Assembly (NCBI RefSeq): GCF_900109545.1
Contig: NZ_FOAP01000002.1
Location: 310,001 to 374,000 of the forward strand
Source of the DNA: Stigmatella aurantiaca
GTDB taxonomy: Bacteria > Myxococcota > Myxococcia > Myxococcales > Myxococcaceae
Direction of reading: 5' to 3'
DNA length: 64,000 nucleotides
The number at the start of each line of letters is the position of its first letter. Within the stretch, counting starts at the first letter, position 1. Position numbers and translations under genes: made by a program. The notes below the pieces were generated by a model. That model was not told the DNA's origin. It did no database searches and was given only the letters and a program-made list of their open reading frames with translations. Positions 15,041-22,459 of this stretch are shown piece after piece.

Positions 15041-17053
15041 ATGGCTGAACGATTGCAGAAGTACCTGGCCCGCGCGGGAGTCGCTTCGCGCCGGCACGCC
15101 GAAGAGCTCATCACCGCCGGCCGGGTGATGGTGAACAACCAGAAGGTGACCGAGCTGGGCAGCCGGGTGGAGCCCGGCACGGACCTGGTCAGCGTGGATG
15201 GCGAGCTGGTGTCGCTGCCCGAAACCTCTTCCTACTACCTGCTGTACAAGCCGGCCGGCGTCGTGACGACGCTGTCGGACCCCCAGGGCCGACCCACGGT
15301 GGCCAACTACGTGGAGTCCACCGGCAAGCGGCTCTTCCCCGTGGGCCGCCTGGACTATGACGCCGAGGGCGCGCTGCTCTTCACGGACGACGGGGCGCTG
15401 GCGCACAAGCTCACGCACCCCAGCTTCCAGGTGCCGCGCACGTACCTGGCCAAGGTGAAGGGCGTGCCGGACCGGGCCACGCTGGAGAAGCTGCGCGGCG
15501 GCGTGCGGCTCGAGGACGGCATGGCCACCCCCCTGTCGGTGGACCTGTTCGAGCAGGCCGAGCGCAACACGTGGCTGAAGATTGTCGTCGCCGAGGGGCG
15601 GCCCCACCTCATCAAGCGGCTGTGCGCCGCAGTGGGGCACCCCGTGGTGCGCCTGTTCCGGCCGGCCTACGCCGGGGTGGGCGTGAGTGGCGTGCGCCCA
15701 GGTGAGCTGCGCGCGCTGTCCGCCACCGAGGTGCGCCTGCTGCAGGACGTGGCCGAGGCGCGTACGGCCCCCCCCGAGGGCGAGCTGAACCTGCCGCCCC
15801 GGCGGCACGGTCGCGCGGCCCCGGGCTTCGAGGGAGACGACGACGACGAGGGGTTCGAGGTGGGGGATGGGGCCCCGGCCGCTGCGAAGAAGGCGCCTGC
15901 CCGGTCCGCCGCGGCGAAGCGTCCGGAGCGCAAACCGGCTGGGAAGCCGGCTCGCAAGGAGGAGGGTGGCAGCCGCCTGGTGCGCTTCGACCGGACCCGG
16001 CCCGCGCCCCAGGACGAAGAGGACAGCGATCGTCCCCGCCGCGCGGAGTGGAAGAAGGATGAGGGCAGTGCCCGTCCGGAGCGCAAGGAGTGGAAGCCTC
16101 GCGGCGAGGGCTCCGAGCGTCCCGAGCGCAAGTCCTACGCGCCTCGCGGTGAAGGCGCGGGCCGTCCGGAGCGCAAGTCCTGGGCGCCCCGGGGTGAAGG
16201 CGCGGGCCGCCCCGAGCGCAAGCCCTACGCGCCCCGGGGTGAAAGCGCAGGCCGTCCAGAGCGCAAGTCCTACGCACCCCGGGGTGAGGGCTCCGAGCGT
16301 CCCGAGCGCAAGTCCTGGGCTCCCCGTGGTGAGAGCGCGGGCCGTCCCGAGCGCAAGCCCTACGCACCCCGGGGTGAGGGCTCCGAGCGTCCCGAGCGCA
16401 AGTCCTGGGCTCCCCGTGGCGAGAGCGCGGGCCGTCCCGAGCGCAAGCCCTACGCACCCCGGGGTGAAGGGGAGGGCCGTCCCGAGCGCAAGCCCTACGC
16501 GCCTCGCGGTGAGGGCTCCGAGCGTCCCGAGCGCAAGTCCTGGGCTCCCCGTGGCGAGAGCGCGGGCCGTCCTGAGCGGAAGTCCTATGCGCCTCGCGGC
16601 GAAGGCGCGGGCCGTCCCGAGCGCAAGCCCTACACGCCCCGTGGAGAAGGCGCGGGCCGTCCCGAGCGCCGGGAGTGGAAGCCTCGTGGCGAAGGCTCCG
16701 AGCGTCCCGAGCGCAAGCCCTACGCCCCCCGTGGCGAAGGCGCGGGCCGTCCCGAGCGCAAGCCCTACGCCCCCCGTGGCGAAAGCGCGGGCCGTCCCGA
16801 GCGCCGGGAGTGGAAGCCTCGCGGTGAGGGGCCGGAACGCCCGCGCGCGCCCCGCTTCGGCGGTGCCGCGGGAGCGGACCGTCCTGCCCGCCGGGCCCCC
16901 CGTGCCGAAGGCGGCGAGGGAGGCGGCAAGGGGTTCACCGACTGGAACAAGAACAAGAAGCGGGGGACGGAGACCTCTTGGGATTCCCGCCGCCCCAGTA
17001 CGGCCGGAAGCCGGGGGCCTCGCAAGCCTCCGGGCCCCCGCCGCCCCCGCTGA
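15041..17053 (+). CDS. rluB: RsuA/RluB-family pseudouridine synthase with repeat tail
   Basis: A 670-residue rRNA-modifying enzyme. Residues 1-60 are an S4 RNA-binding domain (RLQKYLARAGVASRRHAEEL); residues about 65-240 are the catalytic domain, with Asp105 in GRLDYDAEG as nucleophile. The family normally ends near 240-300 residues. Here about 100 acidic and Lys/Ala-rich residues are followed by 17 tandem 15-residue repeats (345-599) of the type RPERKxYAPRGEGAG, then a Gly/Arg-rich end. The tail is predicted to be disordered and strongly but evenly charged (Arg, Lys, Glu), probably an RNA- or ribosome-contacting extension. Position after scpB agrees with RluB (23S rRNA), but RsuA or RluE/F specificity cannot be excluded. 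Confidence 0.9.
   Translation: MAERLQKYLARAGVASRRHAEELITAGRVMVNNQKVTELGSRVEPGTDLVSVDGELVSLPETSSYYLLYKPAGVVTTLSDPQGRPTVANYVESTGKRLFPVGRLDYDAEGALLFTDDGALAHKLTHPSFQVPRTYLAKVKGVPDRATLEKLRGGVRLEDGMATPLSVDLFEQAERNTWLKIVVAEGRPHLIKRLCAAVGHPVVRLFRPAYAGVGVSGVRPGELRALSATEVRLLQDVAEARTAPPEGELNLPPRRHGRAAPGFEGDDDDEGFEVGDGAPAAAKKAPARSAAAKRPERKPAGKPARKEEGGSRLVRFDRTRPAPQDEEDSDRPRRAEWKKDEGSARPERKEWKPRGEGSERPERKSYAPRGEGAGRPERKSWAPRGEGAGRPERKPYAPRGESAGRPERKSYAPRGEGSERPERKSWAPRGESAGRPERKPYAPRGEGSERPERKSWAPRGESAGRPERKPYAPRGEGEGRPERKPYAPRGEGSERPERKSWAPRGESAGRPERKSYAPRGEGAGRPERKPYTPRGEGAGRPERREWKPRGEGSERPERKPYAPRGEGAGRPERKPYAPRGESAGRPERREWKPRGEGPERPRAPRFGGAAGADRPARRAPRAEGGEGGGKGFTDWNKNKKRGTETSWDSRRPSTAGSRGPRKPPGPRRPR
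16073..16837 (+). repeat. 17 tandem 45-bp coding repeats
   Basis: Seventeen in-frame 45-bp units encode RPERK-x-[YW]-x-PRGE-[GS]-x-x. Sub-types (SYA, SWA, PYA, EWK at the variable centre; GAG, SAG, GSE at the end) recur in blocks, so units were copied in groups. Bases are almost identical between units. Confidence 0.95.
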
Positions 17054-17074
17054 CGCGCGGGAACGAGGCTCCCG

Positions 17075-17107
17075 CCGTGGGGACTGATATAAACGGGTTC
17101 CCCACGG
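17075..17107 (+). promoter_or_regulatory. Promoter enclosed by a 9-bp inverted repeat
   Basis: CCGTGGGGA (17075-17083) and TCCCCACGG (17099-17107) are perfect inverted arms. The 15-bp spacer contains TGATATAAA (17085-17093), an extended -10. A start of transcription near 17100 would leave a leader of about 24 nt before the HEAT-repeat lipoprotein ATG. The arms may be an operator or a leader hairpin. Confidence 0.5.
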
Positions 17108-17123
17108 CTTCCCTCGGAGTGCG

Positions 17124-19229
17124 ATGAGACCCGGTGTTCGCTCCCTCTTCGTCGTCCTGACCCTCGGCCTGGCCCCCGCGTGCCAGGGCAACCGGGATCA
17201 GCTCCTCGCGGATCTCCAGAGCCCCCGGCCCGAGGTCCGCGCCCAGGCGGTGCAAGCCCTGGCCAAGCAGGGCAACGCCGACGACCTGGTCCTCTTCACG
17301 CGGTCCGCCAAGGACATGGCCTCCATCGTCCGGGGCGAGGCCGCCGAGGCGCTGGGCGGCAGCCAGGATCCCCGCGTGGTGGATCTGCTCGGCGAGCTGC
17401 TCGAGGACCCCGACGAGAGCGTCCAGGGCCGCGCCGCCATGGCGCTCTCGAAGATCAAGAACGACAAGGCCAAGGCCTACCTCACGCTCCAGTACAGCCG
17501 GCGGGCCCGGAACACCCGGCAGATCATCGTCCAGGCGCTCAAGTCCGCGAACGTGCCGGGCGCCATGGCCGAGGCCGTCGCCGCGGAGTCCAAGGCCATC
17601 TGGGAGCGCAACCTGCTGACCCTCCACGAGGGCTCGCTCCCCGAGCGCGTGGGGGCCGCCGAGGAGCTGGGCAAGAGTGGCCGCCCCGAGGCCATCACCC
17701 GCCTGTTGCCGCTCGTCCGGGACAGCCAGGTCATCCTCGCCGCCGCCGCCGTGCGCGGCCTGGGAGACGCGGGGGACCGGCGCGCCGTGGCCGCCATCCT
17801 CCCGCTGCTCGACGAGAACTTCCCCCAACTGCGCGAGGCCTCCCTCACGGCGCTCAGCAAGCTCCAGGACCCCTCGGCGGTGGCCCGCCTCCAGGCGGTC
17901 GCCCTGGAGAAGAGCGCCGTCAGCTCGCTGGCCAGCGACGCGCTGATCTCCATGCCCCGGGGGCCGGAGACCAACACGGCCCTGTGCACCATCTCCCTGG
18001 AGGGGACGCTGGCGGAGTCCCTCGCGGCCGGCCGCGCCATGCGCGCCCACGGCGGTTGCCCGCTGGAGCCCATCGCCGAGCGGCTCTCCCGGCCCGCGGG
18101 AATCGACAGCGGACTGCAAGCGGTGGCCGGCCTGGGCCCCGCCGCGCAGCCCCTGCTGTCCCGGGTGCTGCCCTTGCTCGCCTCGGCGGATCCCCACCAG
18201 CGGCGGCTCGCCCTGGAGGCCGTGACGGCCATCGGCGATGCCTCCGCGGCCCCCGCCGTCCAGAAGCTCTATGAGCAGGAGACCAAGGCGCTCGAGCCCC
18301 TGCGCCAGGACTGGGTGCCCTCCGCGCTGCCACAGACCTACGCCCCCGGGTTCGACCCTTCCGCCCCTCAGGACGAGAAGGACGCCCGGAACACGAAGAC
18401 CGCCCAGCTCTTCGACCGGGTCCGCAGCCTCAACGCCCAGCGCGCCCGCGAGGCGGGCCGGGTGCAGGTGCAGGCCCGGGTGCCCTCGGAGCTGTATGAC
18501 GAGGTGGAGCCCCAGCGCCTGGAGCCGCTCGCCGCCGTGCTGCGCGCCCTGGGCGCGGTGAAGGCCCCGGGGGCCCTGGAGGTGCTCAAGCAGTACGCGG
18601 GCGACTCCAGCGTCACCCTGCGCTCCGCGGCCCTGGCCGGACTGGCGCGCCTGGGGCCCGAGGGCGTGGAGGTGGCCAAGGGCGGCATGTTCGAGTCCGA
18701 GCGCGAGCTCCAGAAGGCGCTCGCCCAGGCCCTGGCGGAGCAGGGCGAGGCGGGCCAGTCCGCGCTGGTCTCCCTGCTGCCCCAGTTCTCCAGCGAGAAG
18801 CTGGTCCTGCTCGATGCCCTGAACCGCTTCGGCGCGCCCGCGTCGGCCTCGCCCGTCTTGCAGGAGGTGGTGCGCGGCGGGGGCGCGGAGGCGGTGCTGG
18901 CCGCCAGCATCCTCGGCAGGCTCCAGGCGAAGGACGCCGTGGAGACGCTCATCAAGGCCCTGGAGGATCCGGCCGGCGTGGCGCGGCGGGAGGTGCTCCT
19001 GGCCCTGGGCGAGATGGGCGACTCGCGCGCGGCCGAAGGGGTGGCGAAGGATTTGTACCATGATCAGCCGGAGATCCGGGCCGCCGCCGCCACGGCCCTC
19101 CAGCGCATGGGCACCAGCGCCCAGGCCGAGGCGCTGGATGCGCTCAAGAGCGACTACTACCGGCGCGTCCGCGAGGCAGCGAGCGCGGCGCTGGCCAAGG
19201 GCGGTACCGCCGGGGAGGGCGCCCGCTGA
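17124..19229 (+). CDS. HEAT-repeat lipoprotein
   Basis: A 701-residue protein with a lipoprotein signal (VVLTLGLAPAC, Cys20) and then almost entirely HEAT-like helical pairs: units such as PRPEVRAQAVQALAKQG, DPRVVDLLGELLEDPDESVQ and DSRAAEGVAKDLYHDQPEIR recur about every 30-35 residues. HEAT solenoids bind other proteins; this one would sit in the periplasm anchored to a membrane. A less regular stretch at about 395-460 separates two solenoid halves. The start has GGAG 4 nt upstream. The next gene starts 2 bp after its stop, so the two are probably co-expressed. The binding partner is unknown. Confidence 0.85.
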   Translation: MRPGVRSLFVVLTLGLAPACQGNRDQLLADLQSPRPEVRAQAVQALAKQGNADDLVLFTRSAKDMASIVRGEAAEALGGSQDPRVVDLLGELLEDPDESVQGRAAMALSKIKNDKAKAYLTLQYSRRARNTRQIIVQALKSANVPGAMAEAVAAESKAIWERNLLTLHEGSLPERVGAAEELGKSGRPEAITRLLPLVRDSQVILAAAAVRGLGDAGDRRAVAAILPLLDENFPQLREASLTALSKLQDPSAVARLQAVALEKSAVSSLASDALISMPRGPETNTALCTISLEGTLAESLAAGRAMRAHGGCPLEPIAERLSRPAGIDSGLQAVAGLGPAAQPLLSRVLPLLASADPHQRRLALEAVTAIGDASAAPAVQKLYEQETKALEPLRQDWVPSALPQTYAPGFDPSAPQDEKDARNTKTAQLFDRVRSLNAQRAREAGRVQVQARVPSELYDEVEPQRLEPLAAVLRALGAVKAPGALEVLKQYAGDSSVTLRSAALAGLARLGPEGVEVAKGGMFESERELQKALAQALAEQGEAGQSALVSLLPQFSSEKLVLLDALNRFGAPASASPVLQEVVRGGGAEAVLAASILGRLQAKDAVETLIKALEDPAGVARREVLLALGEMGDSRAAEGVAKDLYHDQPEIRAAAATALQRMGTSAQAEALDALKSDYYRRVREAASAALAKGGTAGEGAR

Positions 19230-19230
19230 C

Positions 19231-20667
19231 ATGGATCCCGGCTCGCTCCTGGCACAGGCCGCCGAGGCCTTCTCGCAGGGCCGCTTCTCCCAGGCCGCGG
19301 AGTTCTACGAGCGGTATTGCCAGGGGCGGCCCACGGACCACTTCGCCCAGGCACGCCTGGGCGAGTCCTGGGCCCGGACCGGCCAGCGGGCACGCGCCGC
19401 CTCCGCCTACCGGATCGCCGCCGAGGGCTTCGCCCGCGAGGGGCTCCTGCCGCGCGCGCTCGCCGCGAGCAAGCGGCTCCTGGAGCTGGATCCCTCGCAA
19501 CGGGGCGTCCCGCAGATGCTCGCGGATCTGTACGCGCGCCGGAGCGAGCCCCCGGAGGAGACCCGCTTCGACGTCGACCTGGGGGAGGGCAGGATGCAGT
19601 TGGCCCTGAAGGCCGCCGGCGACCTGCTCCTGCCGCATGCCGCCGTCTGGAGCCCCCCGGCGCCCGAAGCCGCCGCCCCCGAGGCGCCACCCGCGCCGGA
19701 ACCCGAGTCCACGGACACGCTGCTCCAGACGGTGGAGCAGGCCGCGCGGGCGGGCCTGCGGCAGCAGGGCACCGGGGGGTCCTCCTCGCTGGAGGAGGCC
19801 CTCTTCAGCCTCGCGGAGGAGGTGTCCTCGCGGACGCCCTCGCTGGAGGCCCTGCCGGACATCCCCCTGTTCTCGGACCTGCCGCGCGATGCCTTCATCG
19901 AGTTCTTCGAGGGCTGCCCGCTGCGGCACTTCGCGCGGGGCCAGCAGGTCTTCGAGCGGGGCAGCCGGGGCACTGCCTTCTATGTCATCTGCGAGGGCTC
20001 GGTGCGCGTCTTCCGGGACGCGGACAAGGAGCTCGCGGCCCTGGGCAGCGGCGCCTTCTTCGGGGAGATGGCGCTCCTGTCCGGAGCACCCCGCATGGCC
20101 ACGGTGGAGAGCACCTCCGACGAGACGCTCCTCCTGGAGGTCCCCGCCTCGGTGCTGGCGCACCTGTCCCGCCGCTATCCCCAGGTGGCCCGGGCGCTCA
20201 AGAAGTTCTGCCGGGACCGGCTGCTGACGAACGTGATGAGCACCTCGGCGCTGTTCCAGCCCTTCAGCCGCAAGGACCGGCGCATCCTCGTGGAGCGCTT
20301 CCGGGCCCGCGACGTGAAGAAGAACGAAACCGTCGTCCGGGAAGGGGACCGCGTCGAAGGGCTCTACGTGGTGCTCTCCGGCGAGGTGGAAGCGAGCAAG
20401 GGCGGCCAGGTCCTCTCGCGCCTCCGGGAGGGCGAGCTCTTCGGGGAGATCTCCCTGCTGCTGAAGACGCCCGCCACGGCCACGGTGATGGCCACCCGGC
20501 GCACCTCGCTGCTGCGGTTGCCGCGCGAGGACTTCGACTCGCTCATCCTGACGCACCCGCAGGTGCTCGAGCTCGTCTCCCGGCTGTCCGAGCAGCGCCT
20601 GCGCCGCACCGAGGCGCTCACGAGCGGGCCGGACACGGCCCCCCCGGCGGAGCACCTGCTGGTCTGA
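19231..20667 (+). CDS. TPR protein with two cyclic-nucleotide-binding domains
   Basis: A 478-residue cytosolic protein. The N-terminus (about 1-110) has TPR-like helices (AAEAFSQGRFSQAAEFYERY), then a Pro/Ala linker, then two CRP-type beta-barrel domains (about 205-325 and 335-455). The first has a near-complete phosphate-binding cassette, FFGEMALLSGAPRMATV, including the Arg that contacts the cyclic phosphate; the second, LFGEISLLLKTPATATV, has Ala in place of that Arg. There is no DNA-binding helix-turn-helix, so it is not a CRP regulator. The ATG at 19231 directly follows the stop of the HEAT-repeat gene, and upstream in-frame codons belong to that gene. Role probably a cNMP-responsive scaffold. 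Confidence 0.85.
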   Translation: MDPGSLLAQAAEAFSQGRFSQAAEFYERYCQGRPTDHFAQARLGESWARTGQRARAASAYRIAAEGFAREGLLPRALAASKRLLELDPSQRGVPQMLADLYARRSEPPEETRFDVDLGEGRMQLALKAAGDLLLPHAAVWSPPAPEAAAPEAPPAPEPESTDTLLQTVEQAARAGLRQQGTGGSSSLEEALFSLAEEVSSRTPSLEALPDIPLFSDLPRDAFIEFFEGCPLRHFARGQQVFERGSRGTAFYVICEGSVRVFRDADKELAALGSGAFFGEMALLSGAPRMATVESTSDETLLLEVPASVLAHLSRRYPQVARALKKFCRDRLLTNVMSTSALFQPFSRKDRRILVERFRARDVKKNETVVREGDRVEGLYVVLSGEVEASKGGQVLSRLREGELFGEISLLLKTPATATVMATRRTSLLRLPREDFDSLILTHPQVLELVSRLSEQRLRRTEALTSGPDTAPPAEHLLV

Positions 20668-20674
20668 GGGGCGC

Positions 20675-21406
20675 TCAGGAGCGCGAGACGTTGCGCATCC
20701 GGGCGAAGTACTCCTGGCGGGAGACGGTGCCCCCGGCCTCCAGCATCTCGATGAGCGTGCTCAGGGAGCGGGCCTGGTTGGCCACCATGCGCTCCAGATC
20801 GGCCACCTGCTGGGTGAGCACCTCCACGCGCTGCACCAGCTCGGCCTCCCGGGGCGAGCGCGGGACGGGGGCCGACGGCGGGGTGAACTCGTAGAAGGGC
20901 TCCTGGAACCCGAACGCCTCCGGAGGGGCGGTGGGGGTGCCGGTGCCGCCGTGGTAGTGCTGGCGGATGGCGTGCTCGATGGCGGAGACGCTGCTGACCA
21001 CCACCTGGATGCGGTGATCCGTGTGGAAGGCCAGCTCGTGCAGGGCCTCCACGTTGGTGGGATCCTCGCTGGCCAGGGTGATGACCTTCTGGGGCACGTC
21101 CACCGCCACGGGGAAGACGGTGTAGCGCTCGGCCAGCGCCACCGGGAAGAGCTTGAGCAGGTGCGCGGGCGGTGTCACCCGGGAGAGGTCCACCGAGGGA
21201 ATCTGGAGCTGGCGCGACAGGGCCTGCACCATGGCGCCCTCGTCCACGAAGCCCATCTGCACCAGGGTGTGGCCAAGCTTGCCGCCCCACTTGCGCTGCT
21301 CGGCCAGGGCCGTGCGCAGCTGCGTCTCGGACAGCAGGGCGGCGTTCAGGAGGATTTCGCCGAGCCGCTTCTTGCGGACAGGAGGAGACGGATTCGAGGC
21401 GCTCAT
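20675..21406 (-). CDS. Stand-alone MshEN domain protein
   Basis: A 243-residue protein consisting of the N-terminal domain of GspE/PilB/MshE ATPases without the ATPase. Two adjacent MshEN motifs are visible: RLGEILLNAALLSETQLRTA (Ala where Gly is usual) and KLGHTLVQMGFVDEGAMVQA, each followed by the downstream Gln. MshEN motifs bind cyclic di-GMP in other proteins, so binding is plausible here. After a Pro-rich linker the C-terminus (about 180-230) is a coiled coil (VQRVEVLTQQVADLERMV). The start ATG at 21406 has only a weak GGGA. It converges on the TPR/cNMP gene with 7 bp between stops. Likely an adaptor or regulator of motility or secretion; not proven. Confidence 0.8.
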   Translation of the reverse strand: MSASNPSPPVRKKRLGEILLNAALLSETQLRTALAEQRKWGGKLGHTLVQMGFVDEGAMVQALSRQLQIPSVDLSRVTPPAHLLKLFPVALAERYTVFPVAVDVPQKVITLASEDPTNVEALHELAFHTDHRIQVVVSSVSAIEHAIRQHYHGGTGTPTAPPEAFGFQEPFYEFTPPSAPVPRSPREAELVQRVEVLTQQVADLERMVANQARSLSTLIEMLEAGGTVSRQEYFARMRNVSRS

Positions 21407-21496
21407 GGTCCCAAGGTACCAGGGGCGCCCGGGGCCGCAACTCCGGGGGCCCCCATGGGAAGGGACCGGCGGCACGGGTTGCGATATGTGTAGGGC

Positions 21497-22327
21497 ATGA
21501 CGCGAGGCTCGGCCTTTCTCCTTCTGATCCTTCTCTCGGCATGCACGTCGTCCCGGCTGTCCGGCGCGAACCTGGACCGCGTGGTGCAACCTGCTTTCGT
21601 CTCCCGCATCGAGGATGGGGCGGGCCCCAAGAGCCTCGTCTTCCGGGAAGACGGTTCCTACTCGGAAAAGCTCAAGAAGCTGGAGCCCAAGGAGGCCGAC
21701 CGGCGCCTCCAGGCGAAGCTCGCCGCGGCGGTGACGCGCTTCGAGATCTCCGAGCGGCTGCGCGTGAACACCATCATCCAGCTGCCCCGCGAGCGCCCCT
21801 GGACGAACATCATCGATCCGGCGCGGGTGGCCACCGCGCTGGAGAGCTTCCTCGTGGAGGAGGTGCCCGCGAACGCGCCGGACTATGACTTGCTCGTGCC
21901 GCTGGGCGCGGATGCCATCGTCGAGTTCGTCGTCCAGGACTACGGCATGCGCAGCGAGAAGGGACGGGCGGGGGCGTACATCAAGGGCTATGGGCGCATG
22001 TTCTGGCTGGATGGCCGGACCGAGGTGTGGCGGCGGGCCTTCGATGCGGATCAGGTCCAGCTCGGCGACGAGCACCTGGATCCGTTCCGGGTGGGCAAGA
22101 ACCCGGAGCTGTTCCAGCGGGCCATGTCGTCCCTGGTGGATGCGGTGTCGGCCCAGTTCACCCAGGACCTGACGCCCAAGGACCGCCGGGGCGGGCCGCC
22201 GCTGCCGGAAGGGGTGGCACCGGCCCTGCCGGACAGCACCCACCGCACGGGCCGCGAGAACCAACTCCCGCCCGCGCCTCAGGGCCCGGAGCTGGCCCCC
22301 GGCGAGCTGCCCGACCCGGACCCCTGA
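21497..22327 (+). CDS. Putative lipoprotein, unknown function
   Basis: A 276-residue protein with a textbook lipoprotein signal (FLLLILLSAC, Cys16). The mature part is an alpha/beta domain (about 60-220) with SERLRVNTIIQLP, DLLVPLGADAIVEFVVQDYG and a GRMFWLDGRTEVWRRAF strand pattern, followed by a 50-residue Pro-rich tail. It is 90 bp from the divergent MshEN gene. The pattern of a lipoprotein that computes a per-gene sensitivity to parameters is not recognisable as a named family. Envelope location is the only firm inference. Confidence 0.75.
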   Translation: MTRGSAFLLLILLSACTSSRLSGANLDRVVQPAFVSRIEDGAGPKSLVFREDGSYSEKLKKLEPKEADRRLQAKLAAAVTRFEISERLRVNTIIQLPRERPWTNIIDPARVATALESFLVEEVPANAPDYDLLVPLGADAIVEFVVQDYGMRSEKGRAGAYIKGYGRMFWLDGRTEVWRRAFDADQVQLGDEHLDPFRVGKNPELFQRAMSSLVDAVSAQFTQDLTPKDRRGGPPLPEGVAPALPDSTHRTGRENQLPPAPQGPELAPGELPDPDP

Positions 22328-22459
22328 CGCGCTTGCCCGCCTGCTGTATGGGCAGTCAGAAAAGCGAGCCCCGTCCCCGGAGGAAATGCGTTTCGTCCAT
22401 TTCCCCGCCCCTGAGCGCTGAAAGGGGTGAAGGAAAAAATTCCCAGGAGGGGGACACAG

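Noticed and set aside
16073-16837. Possible CRISPR array
   Set aside because: Units are contiguous 45-bp in-frame coding repeats with no unique spacers.
14717-17191. 824-codon minus-strand frame with regular repeats
   Set aside because: The repeats are the complement of the 45-bp units of the pseudouridine synthase tail; the plus frame has S4 and catalytic motifs.
16935-19232. 765-codon minus-strand frame
   Set aside because: Antisense of the HEAT-repeat lipoprotein; low-complexity Gly/Leu/Arg composition and no motif.
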